Source: Legionella nautarum
GTDB lineage: Bacteria; Pseudomonadota; Gammaproteobacteria; Legionellales; Legionellaceae
Direction: 5' to 3'
Assembly: GCF_001467895.1 (NCBI RefSeq)
Contig: NZ_LNYO01000001.1
Location: forward strand, 1-64,000
Length of the DNA stretch: 64,000 nt
In this document: positions 48,484 to 58,721 of the stretch, one piece after another
How the letters are laid out: each line of letters begins with the position of its first letter
Numbering within the stretch: the stretch's first letter is position 1
The notes under the pieces: generated by a model
Seen by the model: the letters and a program-made list of their open reading frames with translations, nothing else
Database searches by the model: none
Told to the model about the DNA's origin: nothing
Made by a program: the position numbers and the translations under genes

Positions 48484-49866
48484 ATGCAAGACCCAACCCC
48501 TCTCACCGTCACTCAGCTCAACCGCCAAATACGCTCCTGGTTAGAGCTTGAAATCGGTCAAATTGCTGTCATCGGCGAATTATCCAATTTATCCAAGCCA
48601 AGTTCAGGTCATTTTTATTTTACTTTAAAAGACCCCACAGCCCAGGTACGTTGTGTTTATTTTCGCAATCATCATAGTTCAGCAAGTTCCGGGTTTAAAG
48701 ATGGCCAACAGGTCGTCGCTATGGGTAAGTTAAGTTTGTATGAGGCCAGAGGTGATTATCAATTGATTGTTCACTCCATGACTGAGGCCGGTCTTGGGGA
48801 ACTTTACCGCCAATTTGAACAGCTAAAACTAAAATTGCAAGCGCAGGGTTTATTCGATTCCGCCAGAAAAAGAAGCCTTCCGTATTTTCCTGCAGTAATC
48901 GCTGTCGTCACATCCCCTTCTGGAGCCGCACTTCGCGATATTTTGACGACCTTGAAACGGCGTTTCCCTTTAGCCGCTATTCGCATTTATGCCAGCGAAG
49001 TACAAGGAAAAGAGGCCGCTCAACAGCTTATTAAAGCAATTCAAAAAGCAAATCAAGAAGGTCTAGCAGAGGTGCTGATTCTCGCTCGAGGAGGCGGTAG
49101 CATTGAGGATTTATGGGCTTTTAATGATGAGCAACTCGCAGTAACTATAAGCAGAAGTACCATTCCCATCGTCTCTGGAGTGGGACATGAAACTGATTTT
49201 ACTATCGCTGATTTTGTTGCTGATCTCAGAGCAGCAACACCTACCGCTGCAGCTGAGGCAGTAACGCCAAACATGAGTGATTTACTAGCTACAATAATTT
49301 CTTTCGAAAAGCGCATGGTTAGAGCCATCTCGCAAGCAATTCAACATAAGCAACTCTTGCTTGATCACCGAGTCGCTAAATTTTTATCACCTACCCACTT
49401 AATTGCTAAACATTGGCAAACGGTTGATTATTTGGAGCGGCAGCTTAATCATAACCAGCACAATTTAGTCCATCAAAAACAAAGAAAACTGGATTTGTTG
49501 ATGAGCCGCCTTAACGTAAAAAATCCCATGACTTTACTCCAACAATCAAAAGCCAAAATACAAAGTTTCGAGCAGCAGTTAATCCAAATCATGTTGGCCA
49601 AATTGCATCAATTAAAACAACAATTTAGCACTCAACTAGCTACCTTGCATGCGGTAAGCCCCTTAGCTACACTGAGTAGAGGCTATGCACTGGCGACTTA
49701 CAAAAAGGCTGTATTGTTTGATAGTCAACAGGTTGATTTAGGCGATGAAATTCATGTCCGCTTAGCCCGCGGTCAGCTTGTTTGTCAAGTTATTGAGAAA
49801 GATAAGGGTTTGCCTGAAGCAGAAAATCCTTTTTCTCATCGGGAAATGACTAAAAAGGTGTTATAA
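48484..49866 (+). CDS. xseA: Exodeoxyribonuclease VII large subunit
   Basis: 460-aa subunit of ExoVII, which degrades single-stranded DNA to oligonucleotides. N-terminal OB-fold (IGELSNLSKPSSGHFYFTLKD), catalytic domain with ARGGGSIEDLWAFNDE and SGVGHETDFTIADFVADLRA, long coiled coil (residues about 265-400) and C-terminal LSRGYALA segment. Full length (456 aa in E. coli). The rhomboid gene starts 1 bp after its stop. The small subunit xseB is not here. Confidence 0.95.
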   Translation: MQDPTPLTVTQLNRQIRSWLELEIGQIAVIGELSNLSKPSSGHFYFTLKDPTAQVRCVYFRNHHSSASSGFKDGQQVVAMGKLSLYEARGDYQLIVHSMTEAGLGELYRQFEQLKLKLQAQGLFDSARKRSLPYFPAVIAVVTSPSGAALRDILTTLKRRFPLAAIRIYASEVQGKEAAQQLIKAIQKANQEGLAEVLILARGGGSIEDLWAFNDEQLAVTISRSTIPIVSGVGHETDFTIADFVADLRAATPTAAAEAVTPNMSDLLATIISFEKRMVRAISQAIQHKQLLLDHRVAKFLSPTHLIAKHWQTVDYLERQLNHNQHNLVHQKQRKLDLLMSRLNVKNPMTLLQQSKAKIQSFEQQLIQIMLAKLHQLKQQFSTQLATLHAVSPLATLSRGYALATYKKAVLFDSQQVDLGDEIHVRLARGQLVCQVIEKDKGLPEAENPFSHREMTKKVL

Positions 49867-49867
49867 C

Positions 49868-50464
49868 ATGTTGATCGATGAATTAACGACTAGTGTTAAT
49901 CAGATTATTGACCAAACAGATAGAAATTTAAACACCTTGGGTGTTATTTTGCTCATTCCCTGGTGTGCCTATATTTTGAATCTTTTAGTTGGTAAGCGAC
50001 TGTTTTATTTAGGTATTATCCCTCGGCATATTATCGGTCTACCGGGGATCATTTTTGCCCCCTTGCTACATGCCAATTTTAATCATTTATTTTTTAACTC
50101 GATACCTTTAGTCGTCTTAAGTAATTTTATTTTAGTTAATGGGCTCAGTTATTTTATCTGGGTTACGGCGATAATTACTATTCTCAGTGGGACTCTGATA
50201 TGGCTGTTTGCAAAAACAGGGATTCATATTGGCGCCAGCGCCTTGATTACAGGTTATTGGGGGCTGTTGGTCAGTGATATTCTGCAACAAGGAACCGTCA
50301 CGGCAATCATTCTTGGCATCATTAGCTTGTATTATTTTGCAGGTATTTTTTTGGGGATTTTTCCTTCGAAAAAAGGGGTTTCTTGGGAAGGGCATTTATT
50401 TGGGTTATTAGCGGGTTTTGCGACGAGCTATCTTATTGTTTATTTAATACCGGTTATTGGATAG
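49868..50464 (+). CDS. Rhomboid family intramembrane serine protease
   Basis: 198-aa integral membrane protein with six helices. Catalytic dyad Ser124 in HIGASAL and His176 in SWEGHLFGLLAG. Oxyanion motif His68-x4-HLxxN (HANFNHLFFN) in TM2. The L1 loop is short. Substrate unknown. It begins 1 bp after xseA, so it is cotranscribed. The stop codon lies 14 bp before repeat element A4. Confidence 0.92.
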   Translation: MLIDELTTSVNQIIDQTDRNLNTLGVILLIPWCAYILNLLVGKRLFYLGIIPRHIIGLPGIIFAPLLHANFNHLFFNSIPLVVLSNFILVNGLSYFIWVTAIITILSGTLIWLFAKTGIHIGASALITGYWGLLVSDILQQGTVTAIILGIISLYYFAGIFLGIFPSKKGVSWEGHLFGLLAGFATSYLIVYLIPVIG

Positions 50465-50477
50465 TCCGGGCAATCCC

Positions 50478-50713
50478 TTCGGGCTGAGGTATCCCCACGA
50501 AATGAGTATCTGAGGTATTTGTATTAATTTTATCCCGTTCAGCCTGAGGAGCACGCATAGCGTGCGTCTCGAAGGCTGTCCTGAGACTCTCGAAGGAGGG
50601 GCTTTTTGCGACTCTTCGAGACAGCGCTGCGCGCTTCCTCAGTGCGAACGGGATAAACAAAACGATCATGAGCAAAGTCTATTTAATTTCGTGGGGATAT
50701 CTCAGAGCCCGAA
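50478..50713 (+). mobile_element. Family A element, copy A4 (best-preserved)
   Basis: 236-bp MITE-like element. The ends pair over about 26 nt: TATCCCCACGAAAT (50490-50503) with ATTTCGTGGGGATA (50686-50699), extended outward by TTCGGGCT and AGCCCGAA. Inside: CCCGTTCAGCCTGAGGAGC, a GCACGC-ATA-GCGTGC hairpin, GTCTCGAAGG, CGAGACAGCGCTGCGCGC and CTCAGTGCGAACGGG. No transposase. A 73-codon minus frame through it is repeat sequence also found in A3 and A5. The rest of the 342-bp gap (50714-50806) is AT-rich and holds the mfd leader; no definite promoter seen. Confidence 0.8.
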
Positions 50714-50806
50714 CAAATTAATTATCTAAATTCGCGAAGAGCTCTCAACAATCTAACACCCCTTGTTCAGAGCAAGCATCTTTTATAGTATACTTTTGCG
50801 CCTTTA

Positions 50807-53800
50807 ATGAATGACGATAATTATTCTATGACAACATCGATACTCACCCATCCCCCTATTGATCATAGACACACTTGGGGACAACTCTATGGCTGTAGCC
50901 TTTCTTTAGCAATTGCCGAATTTTGTCAGCAAAGAAATGGTATTAAGTTATTAATTACACCGGATAATTTAGCAGCCGGCCAGCTTTTAGATGAGCTGCG
51001 TTTCTTTCTTGGTAAAGAAAACACTCAAGAATTACTCTTTTTCCCGGATTGGGAAACGCTGCCCTATGATCAATTTTCACCACATCAAGATATTATCTCC
51101 GAACGACTCTCAACGCTAAGTAGATTGCAGCAAAGCTCTAATGCGATTGTGATTAGCTCAGTCAACACGCTGATGCACAGACTTTGCCCACCGCAATTTT
51201 TGCATCATCATGCCTTGGTATTAAAAGAAGGCCAAACCTTAAATTTAGAGCATTTCCGCCATCAATTGACTCAAGCCGGTTATTATAGCGTTAATAAAGT
51301 GCTGGAGCATGGGGAGTTTGCGATTCGCGGGGCAATTATTGATGTTTATCCGATGGGAAGCACCATGCCGTTTCGGATTGAATTATTTGATGACGAGATT
51401 GAAAGCCTGCGCCAATTCGATACTGAAACGCAACGCACAGTCAGTAAGATTTCTGAAATTCAAGTATTGCCAGCGCGTGAATTTCCTTTAAATGAGCAAA
51501 GTATTACCCAATTTCGCCGTGCCTTCAGAGAGCAATTTTCTGGTAATCCAAGCCAGTGCCCAATTTATGAGGCAGTGAGTGATGGCCAAATTCCTTCAGG
51601 AATTGAATATTATCTACCCCTCTTTTTTGAAACCACAGCGACTTTTTTTGATTATTTACCTGAGGATGCAGCAGTTTGTTTGATCGAGGAAACTTCTCAG
51701 CAAGCAGAACAATTTTGGCAAGAATTATCGGCGCGTTTTGAGCAACGTAATTATGATATTTCACGGCCTATCCTGCCACCGAATGCATGCTTTTTAACCC
51801 CGACAGAATTACTGACCTATGCTAAACAATATCAGCAATTACGCTGCTATCATCAACCGATAGAAAGGAAAGGCAGTTTAACTAATTTTAACATCAATCA
51901 AGCACCCTCCCTTCCCATAGAACGCCAAAGTAACCAGCCTTTAACAAAGCTTGCTTCTTACCTTGATGAAAAAGGAAAACGTTTTCTGCTCGTCGTTGAA
52001 AGTGCAGGTCGACGTGAAGTTTTATTGGATTTACTTAAACAGAGTAAAATAGCGCCTAAAATTCAAGACAGTTGGGATGATTTTCTTAACGATAATGCGC
52101 CGATTAGCATCATCACCGCCCCCCTGATTTATGGTGCAGAGCTTATTGAACAACAAATTGCGATTATTGTCGAAGCTCAATTATTTGGTGAGCAAGCGAC
52201 GCCGCAACGCAGAAGCAGCCAAAAGACAGTCGACCCTGATTTAATTATTCGTGATCTCGCTGAACTAAGAATCGGCGCTCCGGTGGTTCATTTACAATTT
52301 GGCGTAGGCCGCTATCAGGGACTCAAAACCATCGAAAGTAATAATACTGCCAACGAATTTTTGATTTTAGCTTACGCCGGCGAAGATAAAATTTATGTTC
52401 CAGTTACTTCATTGCATTTCATTAGTCGTTATACTGGCATGGATAGTGAGCATGCGCCGCTGCACAAGCTCGGTACTGACCTCTGGCAAAAAGAAAAGAG
52501 AAAGGCTGCTGAAAAAATTCATGATGTTGCTATCGAGCTATTAGAAATTTATGCAAAACGTGAGGCTGAGCCTGGGTTTGTTTATGAATTTCATCCCAAT
52601 GATTATCAACGTTTCGCAAGTGGTTTCCCTTTTACCGAAACTCCAGACCAAATTCGTGCGGTTGAGCAAATCATTAACGATCTGCAATCCTCAAAACCCA
52701 TGGATAGACTCATCTGTGGTGATGTGGGTTTCGGTAAAACTGAAGTTGCTATGCGCGCGGCCTTTTTGGCCGTCCAAAATGGCAAGCAAGTCTGTGTTTT
52801 AGTCCCCACCACCCTTTTAGCCGGTCAACATTTCGAAACCTTCCGCGATCGCTTTGCGCAATTTCCCATTAATATCGAGTTATTTTCGCGATTTCGTAGT
52901 GCCAAAGACTCAGAAAAAGTCATTGCTTCTTTAAAAGATGGGCGTACTGATATCGTCATCGGCACGCATAAACTGTTTTCCAAAGACATTCGCTTTAAAA
53001 ATCTTGGCTTATTGATTATCGATGAAGAACATCGTTTTGGCGTCAAACAAAAAGAACATATCAAAGCCTTGCGTACTCATGTTGATATTCTATCCATGAC
53101 AGCTACCCCTATTCCACGTACGCTGAATATGGCAATGGCAGGTATTCGCGATATCTCCCTCATCGCTACCCCGCCAGCAAAACGACTGGCGGTTAAAACT
53201 TTTTGGCAAGAAAAAAATGACCCAATTTTGCGAGAAGCAATCTTGCGGGAAATTTTACGCGGGGGACAAGTTTATTTTCTGCATAATAATGTTCAAACCA
53301 TCGAGCGCATCTGCCAAGAGTTACAAACTTTAGTTCCTGAAGCGAAAATCCGTAACGCCCATGGGCAAATGCGAGAACGCGAATTAGAACGTATTATGTC
53401 CGATTTTTATCATCATCGATTTAATGTTTTAGTCTGCACTACTATTATCGAAACCGGTATCGATATTCCGACGGCCAATACCATTATCATTGACCGAGCC
53501 GATAAATTTGGCTTAGCACAGCTCCATCAATTGCGCGGCCGAGTAGGTCGTTCTCACCATCAAGCCTATGCCTATTTGCTGACACCCAATGAAAAACTAC
53601 TTACCGCTGATGCGGTTAAACGCTTGGAAGCTATTGTTTCTTTAGAAGATTTAGGTGCAGGCTTCACCTTAGCAACCCATGATTTAGAAATACGTGGTGC
53701 TGGCGAATTATTAGGTGAAGATCAAAGTGGCAATATGCAGGCAATCGGCTTTAATCTTTTCATGGAAATGCTCGATAAGGCCGTCAGTGATTTAAAAGCG

Positions 53801-54277
53801 GGGAAAACTCCTGAGTTAGCAACGCCACTGCAACAAGGTCCTGAAATCGATTTACGTTTAAGCGCTATTCTTCCTGAGGATTATATTGCTGACGTTCATA
53901 CACGGCTTATCATGTATAAACGCATCGCCAATGCAAAAGACAAAGAACAGTTACGCGAATTACAAATTGAAATGATTGATCGCTTTGGCCTATTACCACA
54001 AGCGGCTAAAAATTTACTATTAGTCACGGAACTTAAATTACTAGCAGGCAAATTAGGCATTAATAAAATTAATGCCGCCCAACAGGCTGGAAAAATTGAA
54101 TTCGGTGAGAAACCGGAAATTGATCCCGGCGTATTGATTAATCTTATCCAGTTGCACGCAAAACGCTATCAAATGGAGGGTCCTACGCGCTTACGGTTTA
54201 GTTTAGATAGCACTTCGCATGAAGAGCGTATTCATGAAATTAAAAACTTGCTGCTTAAGCTTGCGAATAAAGAGTGA
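50807..54277 (+). CDS. mfd: Transcription-repair coupling factor
   Basis: 1156-aa ATPase that dislodges stalled RNA polymerase and recruits UvrA. UvrB-like N-terminus (LLFFPDWETLPYDQFSPH), RNA-polymerase interaction domain (about residues 480-550, DPVVHLQFGVGRYQGL-type segment), RecG-like helicase motifs GDVGFGKTEVAMRAAF (Walker A) and LLIIDEEHRFGVKQ (Walker B), and TRG motif plus C-terminal UvrA-binding cover. Full length (1148 aa in E. coli). ATG at 50828 is an alternative start; neither has a clear SD. Monocistronic. Confidence 0.96.
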   Translation: MNDDNYSMTTSILTHPPIDHRHTWGQLYGCSLSLAIAEFCQQRNGIKLLITPDNLAAGQLLDELRFFLGKENTQELLFFPDWETLPYDQFSPHQDIISERLSTLSRLQQSSNAIVISSVNTLMHRLCPPQFLHHHALVLKEGQTLNLEHFRHQLTQAGYYSVNKVLEHGEFAIRGAIIDVYPMGSTMPFRIELFDDEIESLRQFDTETQRTVSKISEIQVLPAREFPLNEQSITQFRRAFREQFSGNPSQCPIYEAVSDGQIPSGIEYYLPLFFETTATFFDYLPEDAAVCLIEETSQQAEQFWQELSARFEQRNYDISRPILPPNACFLTPTELLTYAKQYQQLRCYHQPIERKGSLTNFNINQAPSLPIERQSNQPLTKLASYLDEKGKRFLLVVESAGRREVLLDLLKQSKIAPKIQDSWDDFLNDNAPISIITAPLIYGAELIEQQIAIIVEAQLFGEQATPQRRSSQKTVDPDLIIRDLAELRIGAPVVHLQFGVGRYQGLKTIESNNTANEFLILAYAGEDKIYVPVTSLHFISRYTGMDSEHAPLHKLGTDLWQKEKRKAAEKIHDVAIELLEIYAKREAEPGFVYEFHPNDYQRFASGFPFTETPDQIRAVEQIINDLQSSKPMDRLICGDVGFGKTEVAMRAAFLAVQNGKQVCVLVPTTLLAGQHFETFRDRFAQFPINIELFSRFRSAKDSEKVIASLKDGRTDIVIGTHKLFSKDIRFKNLGLLIIDEEHRFGVKQKEHIKALRTHVDILSMTATPIPRTLNMAMAGIRDISLIATPPAKRLAVKTFWQEKNDPILREAILREILRGGQVYFLHNNVQTIERICQELQTLVPEAKIRNAHGQMRERELERIMSDFYHHRFNVLVCTTIIETGIDIPTANTIIIDRADKFGLAQLHQLRGRVGRSHHQAYAYLLTPNEKLLTADAVKRLEAIVSLEDLGAGFTLATHDLEIRGAGELLGEDQSGNMQAIGFNLFMEMLDKAVSDLKAGKTPELATPLQQGPEIDLRLSAILPEDYIADVHTRLIMYKRIANAKDKEQLRELQIEMIDRFGLLPQAAKNLLLVTELKLLAGKLGINKINAAQQAGKIEFGEKPEIDPGVLINLIQLHAKRYQMEGPTRLRFSLDSTSHEERIHEIKNLLLKLANKE

Positions 54278-54334
54278 TGCGGCGTTCGCAAAAGCCAGTA
54301 TTTTAGTCAGCTCTCTAACTAGTCCAGCTCTACT

Positions 54335-54423
54335 CCGACGTCCCGCGACTTCTTCACGGGATCCAGAGATCTCAATATGAAAAAAGAGCGCTTAGATACC
54401 GCTAACAAGCCGTGGTACGTCGG
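54335..54423. repeat. Family B palindromic repeat, copy B1
   Basis: Inverted pair between mfd and convergent tldD: ACGTCCCGCGACTTCTTCAC (54337-54356) with its partner GATACCGCTAACAAGCCGTG region (54395-54423). About 22 of 29 arm positions pair. The consensus across copies is ACGTCC-CGCGGCTT-TCCGCGG-GATCC. Open frames in the remainder (54424-54529) are not convincing. Confidence 0.5.
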
Positions 54424-54529
54424 CATGAGGACAGGAATCTGCCACAACGCCGGACAAGCCGCGGGCGTAGGCAACGATGTGATTAAGATACAGCGCCAAA
54501 ACCAAGGGCCCAGTCCAGATACAACCTCA

Positions 54530-55972
54530 TTAACGTGTACCACCAATTGTCAGCGCATCAATCTTTAAGGTTGGCTGGCCAACACCGACAGGAACGGATT
54601 GTCCATCCTTTCCGCAAACACCTATTCCTCTATCGAGGGATAAGTCATTGCCAATCATCGAGATCTTTTTCATCACCTCTGGACCATTACCAATCAAAGT
54701 AGCCCCTTTCACCGGTTTAGTGATTTTACCATCCTCAATGAGATAGGCTTCGCTGGCAGAAAACACAAATTGCCCTGAGGTAATATCCACTTGGCCGCCG
54801 CCAAAATTGGCTGCATACAATCCCCGCTTCACTGAACGGATAATTTCATCAGGAGAATGATTACCTGCAAGCATATAAGTATTCGTCATACGTGGCATAG
54901 GTAAATGCGCATACGATTCGCGTCGACAATTGCCTGTGGGCTGCATATTCATCAACTTGGCATTGAGCTTGTCTTGCATATAGTTGACCAAAACCCCATC
55001 ATCAATCAAGGTAGTGTATTGAGACGGTGTGCCTTCATCGTCGATAGTCAGCGAACCTCGTCTGTCTTTAAGGGTTCCGTCATCCACTACAGTTACCCCT
55101 TTAGCAGCAACTTGCTGACCTAAGCGACCAGAAAACGCCGATAACCCTTTACGATTAAAATCACCTTCCAAACCATGACCAACTGCTTCGTGAAGTAACA
55201 CTCCAGGCCAACCAGGTCCTAAAACGACTGGCATCGTTCCAGCCGGCGCATCTTGCGCCTCTAGATTAATTAAAGCTTCTCGCACCGCTTCCCTTGCATA
55301 GCCTAATGCTCTTTCTTCATCGGTGAAATAAGAATAAGCCACCCGACCACCGCCGCCTGAACGCCCCGATTCACGACGACCATTTTTATCTTCGACAATT
55401 ACACTGACATTAATACTGACTAAAGGTCGTATGTCGGCGATCATTTTACCCTGCATACCCGCCACCATAACTACCTCATAACTGCCGCTCAGAGAGGCGT
55501 TAACTTGAATAACACGGTGATCAAGACGCCGAGCCTCGCGATCGATTGCCTCAAGCAAAGCAATTTTTTCAAGTTTCGTCATTCCTTCAATTGGGTTTAA
55601 ACCCGCATAACGAATAATTGGCGCACTGGCGATTTGGATCGATTGCGCTGGTTTCACCCCCGCAAAAGCAATGGATTTTGCTGCCTCAGCGGCACGCTGC
55701 ATTGCGGGCAATAAAATGTCATCGCAATAAGCATAACCAGTCTTATCCCCACTGACCGCGCGAATCCCAACTCCGCGATCAATGGAAAAACTACCACTTT
55801 TGACTTCAGAATCTTCTAAATACCAGGATTCATGGCTAGAGATTTGAAAATAAAGATCAGCATCATCCACATGATGAGACATCATGGAATGAAGCAATTT
55901 TTCTAAAGCTGAATCATCCAATGCGGCAGGTTTTAATAATAAATCTTTTGCTAATGCTAATGCCTGGGTCAT
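54530..55972 (-). CDS. tldD: Metalloprotease TldD
   Basis: 480-aa TldD subunit of the TldD/TldE (PmbA) zinc metalloprotease that processes unfolded or modified peptides. Zinc motif [11 protein letters not shown] (His261, Glu262, His266), preceded by [18 protein letters not shown] and GSGGGGR segments are typical. Full length (481 aa in E. coli). It follows the nitrilase-like gene by 22 bp on the same strand. pmbA/tldE is not in the window. Confidence 0.95.
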   Translation of the reverse strand: MTQALALAKDLLLKPAALDDSALEKLLHSMMSHHVDDADLYFQISSHESWYLEDSEVKSGSFSIDRGVGIRAVSGDKTGYAYCDDILLPAMQRAAEAAKSIAFAGVKPAQSIQIASAPIIRYAGLNPIEGMTKLEKIALLEAIDREARRLDHRVIQVNASLSGSYEVVMVAGMQGKMIADIRPLVSINVSVIVEDKNGRRESGRSGGGGRVAYSYFTDEERALGYAREAVREALINLEAQDAPAGTMPVVLGPGWPGVLLHEAVGHGLEGDFNRKGLSAFSGRLGQQVAAKGVTVVDDGTLKDRRGSLTIDDEGTPSQYTTLIDDGVLVNYMQDKLNAKLMNMQPTGNCRRESYAHLPMPRMTNTYMLAGNHSPDEIIRSVKRGLYAANFGGGQVDITSGQFVFSASEAYLIEDGKITKPVKGATLIGNGPEVMKKISMIGNDLSLDRGIGVCGKDGQSVPVGVGQPTLKIDALTIGGTR

Positions 55973-55994
55973 AACTATTACCTTAAAATAAATA

Positions 55995-56807
55995 TCATCG
56001 GTTCAAGAGCACATGATGCTCATTACTAGGAAACTGCTGTCGAAGTTGTTGCAAGCGCTGTAAATCAATATCAGCAGTTATGATCCCTTCCCCGGTTTCT
56101 TGTTGAGCAACCACTTTACCCCAAGGCTCGATAATCATACTATGCCCGTAAGTTTGTCGCCCATTCTCATGCTGTCCACCTTGATTGGAAGCAACAACAT
56201 AGGACAGATTTTCAATAGCACGCGCCCTTAATAAAACTTCCCAATGCGCAACGCCCGTGACTGCAGTAAAAGCAGATGGAATACTAAGTAATTCAGCGCC
56301 CCTTTGTACTAATTGTCGATATAATTCAGGAAAACGCAAATCATAGCAAACGCTTAAGCCAACTTTTCCAACAGGCGTATCCACAACAACTAACTCATCC
56401 CCTCTATCAACAGTTGCCGATTCTTGGTGCGCCTCCTGCTCAGAAACTCGCACATCAAAGAGATGAATTTTGTCATAGCGAGCAGCACATAATCCATTAT
56501 TATCAAAAACCAAACAACTTGATTTTACTTTTTTATTTGGCGCTTTAATGGATAAAGTACCAGCAATTGCCCATAAATCATATCGCTTAGCGAGTTGCCT
56601 CACTCGATCTTGTATTTCCCCTTCTCCATAATTTTCTGCGATAGCTAATTTATCGTTCTCTTTCATCCCCATGAAGGCAAAATTTTCTGGCAAAACCAGT
56701 AAATCAGCTTGCTTTCCTTTCGCATCAATAAAGAAATCTTCAACCTTCTTGAGATTAGATTTGACGGAAGCAGAAGAAATCATTTGTACTACAGCAACTT
56801 TTGGCAT
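55995..56807 (-). CDS. Nitrilase-superfamily carbon-nitrogen hydrolase
   Basis: 270-aa amidase. The catalytic triad Glu41 (LPENFAF), Lys113 (RYDKIHLF) and Cys154 ([15 protein letters not shown]) places it with Nit1/YbeM-type omega-amidases; deaminated glutathione is a plausible substrate for this group. ATG 56807 is chosen over a TTG two codons upstream. It heads a two-gene unit with tldD, a pairing also common in related gammaproteobacteria. Confidence 0.9.
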   Translation of the reverse strand: MPKVAVVQMISSASVKSNLKKVEDFFIDAKGKQADLLVLPENFAFMGMKENDKLAIAENYGEGEIQDRVRQLAKRYDLWAIAGTLSIKAPNKKVKSSCLVFDNNGLCAARYDKIHLFDVRVSEQEAHQESATVDRGDELVVVDTPVGKVGLSVCYDLRFPELYRQLVQRGAELLSIPSAFTAVTGVAHWEVLLRARAIENLSYVVASNQGGQHENGRQTYGHSMIIEPWGKVVAQQETGEGIITADIDLQRLQQLRQQFPSNEHHVLLNR

Positions 56808-56967
56808 GAGCAATCCATCTAGGTATATAAAATCACATAATTATCAGTGATTCGCTTGCAATCTTTCAATATTTATAGAGACAATTATACACCCTGGGTG
56901 AAAAAATATCCTTGCTGGGAATAAAGTATGATTATAAACTTGAAAAACCAACAAATCGTCCCAATTA

Positions 56968-56976
56968 TGCTACACT
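56968..56976 (+). promoter_or_regulatory. Extended -10 promoter element before the BI-1 gene
   Basis: TGCTACACT: the TGn extension plus -10 TACACT (56971-56976), 28 nt before ATG 57004. No good -35 is visible, as is common for extended -10 promoters. GGAG at 56993-56996 is the ribosome site. Confidence 0.4.
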
Positions 56977-57003
56977 GAATCATATATAACCTGGAGTTAC
57001 TGC

Positions 57004-57678
57004 ATGAACAGAAACGACGTCACTATTTTAAATCAACGAAGTGAATCGGTACTTGCCACTAATAAAGTGTTGCGAAATACTTACTTACTTCTCAGCATGA
57101 CCTTTTTATTTAGTACCTTCACGGCTTATCTCTCTTATGCCTTCGCCGTTAGGCCTCTTAACCCTTTTATTATGATTGGAGGTGTTTACGGGTTAATGTT
57201 TCTGACACAAGCATTAAGAAATAGCCCCTTAGGCCTTTTGAGTGTTTTCGCCTTTACTGGCTTTTTAGGCTACACACTGGGTCCGATTCTTAATCTTTAC
57301 GTTTCCAATTTCTCCAACGGCCCTCAACTTATAGGAGCCGCTCTTGGAGGTACTGGGGTCATTTTCTTCGGCCTATCCGGTTATGCACTAACAACTCGTA
57401 AAGATTTCAGCTACTTAGGCGGTTTTCTCTTCGTTGGAGTTATGGTGGCTCTGCTGGCTATGATTGCTGGTATTTTCTTCCATATGCCGGCTTTACAACT
57501 TGTAATCTCTGCTGCATTTGTGCTTATTTCTTCTGGACTTATCCTGTTCCAAACCAGCGAAATCATTCATGGTGGTGAAACGAATTACATTTCTGCAACC
57601 GTTTCATTATTCGTTTCCATCTATAACCTCTTTGTCAGCCTGCTCAATCTATTGAGTGCTTTTTCAGGCCGTGACTAA
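57004..57678 (+). CDS. Bax inhibitor-1/YccA family membrane protein
   Basis: 224-aa inner-membrane protein with seven hydrophobic helices from about residue 22 to 218. The N-terminal tail with TNKVLRNTYLLLSMTFLFS and the C-terminal SEIIHGGETNYISATVSLFVSIYNLFVSLL match YccA/YbhL, the bacterial BI-1 relatives. YccA in E. coli modulates FtsH-dependent proteolysis; a Ca/H exchange role is suggested for other members. A GGAG ribosome site, an extended -10 promoter and a strong terminator frame it as a single-gene unit. Confidence 0.92.
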   Translation: MNRNDVTILNQRSESVLATNKVLRNTYLLLSMTFLFSTFTAYLSYAFAVRPLNPFIMIGGVYGLMFLTQALRNSPLGLLSVFAFTGFLGYTLGPILNLYVSNFSNGPQLIGAALGGTGVIFFGLSGYALTTRKDFSYLGGFLFVGVMVALLAMIAGIFFHMPALQLVISAAFVLISSGLILFQTSEIIHGGETNYISATVSLFVSIYNLFVSLLNLLSAFSGRD

Positions 57679-57695
57679 GATGTCTCCTCAACCTG

Positions 57696-57726
57696 AATCC
57701 CGGTGAATCTGCCGGGATTTTTTTTT
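57696..57726 (+). terminator. Intrinsic terminator after the BI-1 gene
   Basis: AATCCCGG pairs with CCGGGATT (8 bp), 8-nt loop, followed by a run of T up to 57726. Textbook rho-independent terminator. Confidence 0.92.
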
Positions 57727-57792
57727 GCTCTAAGCTTTCGACAAAAATAAATCTATTCGTTATTATGCTGCATTTAAATTTCTAGGATTTTT

Positions 57793-58647
57793 ATGCTGTT
57801 TTCTATACAAGATATTATTAATTACAGTGTAAACATTGAGCAACAATGTGGGCAAACAATTCCAGCTCGTTTTTATGATGAGCAGTGGGAAGAGAATGAA
57901 TCTTATTTAAGCGTTCAGGCTGAAGCTCTAACAAAAAATCAAACTCAACAAAACTTGCAATATTATGCGCAAGCAATTCATTTGGCGGCAACTTTTCTGA
58001 AGGACAACCCTGCTGATAAATCAAAGTTGGAAATTCTCAGTCAGCATATAGAAGCATTACATCAACAAGCTCTCAGTTTGCTGCCCCGAGCCGTTCTTCA
58101 ATTACCTCAAGAAATTGATAATCAGACCCTGTCAGAAAAAAAACGACAACTCGAAGAAATAAGTATTAATTTTAAACAAAAATTAAATCAATTAGCGCAT
58201 ATCACCTCGGATGAGTACCCGGCCACAGCAGCAACAACAGCCTTTTTAACCAGTCCTGAATTTCTAGCCCTAAAAAACTATAAAATTGTCTTAGAGAATG
58301 ATAAATCCAATCATCGTTTTTTTGGTGTTAATTTTAAAGTCAAAAAGAAATCTCAAGGATTGGCACTTTTAATTGAAACCTTCGAGAAACAGAAAACGCT
58401 AGATGGAATTAATAATGTTATGAAAACTTTTTATAACACCAAAAACGAAAGTAAATCGCTTTATGATTTTCTGAATACAGCGCAGGGTTTCTTTACTTGG
58501 ATAGCACAAGATTTCTTTTTTTGGTTATTTGAGGCGAAGACCACGACAGTCGGTTTAATTGATTCTTTAGATGGTTATTTACAAACGCTTAATAAAAATG
58601 ATATTGAGGTAGAATTAGCTTCTGTTGTCACTAGCAATCCAACTTAG
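57793..58647 (+). CDS. 284-aa hypothetical protein
   Basis: No family recognised. Soluble, helical, Gln/Asn/Lys-rich; no signal peptide. The central segment EIDNQTLSEKKRQLEEISIN looks coiled-coil. The C-terminal third holds an aromatic patch (GFFTWIAQDFFFWLFEAK), which may be an amphipathic or buried helix. Ends VASVVTSNPT. A GAT-rich leader with TAGGA before ATG 57793 gives a plausible ribosome site. Followed by family B repeat sequence. Lineage-specific; effector status cannot be judged. Confidence 0.65.
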   Translation: MLFSIQDIINYSVNIEQQCGQTIPARFYDEQWEENESYLSVQAEALTKNQTQQNLQYYAQAIHLAATFLKDNPADKSKLEILSQHIEALHQQALSLLPRAVLQLPQEIDNQTLSEKKRQLEEISINFKQKLNQLAHITSDEYPATAATTAFLTSPEFLALKNYKIVLENDKSNHRFFGVNFKVKKKSQGLALLIETFEKQKTLDGINNVMKTFYNTKNESKSLYDFLNTAQGFFTWIAQDFFFWLFEAKTTTVGLIDSLDGYLQTLNKNDIEVELASVVTSNPT

Positions 58648-58721
58648 AATCCGAGGCCAAGGCCTTCTCCTACTTGTCGCGGCTTGTCTGGCGTTGTTGC
58701 AAACTCTACTCTCGCCTTACC

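Noticed and set aside
54319..54568. Short frames on both strands between mfd and tldD
   Set aside because: They run through family B repeat sequence with no ribosome site.
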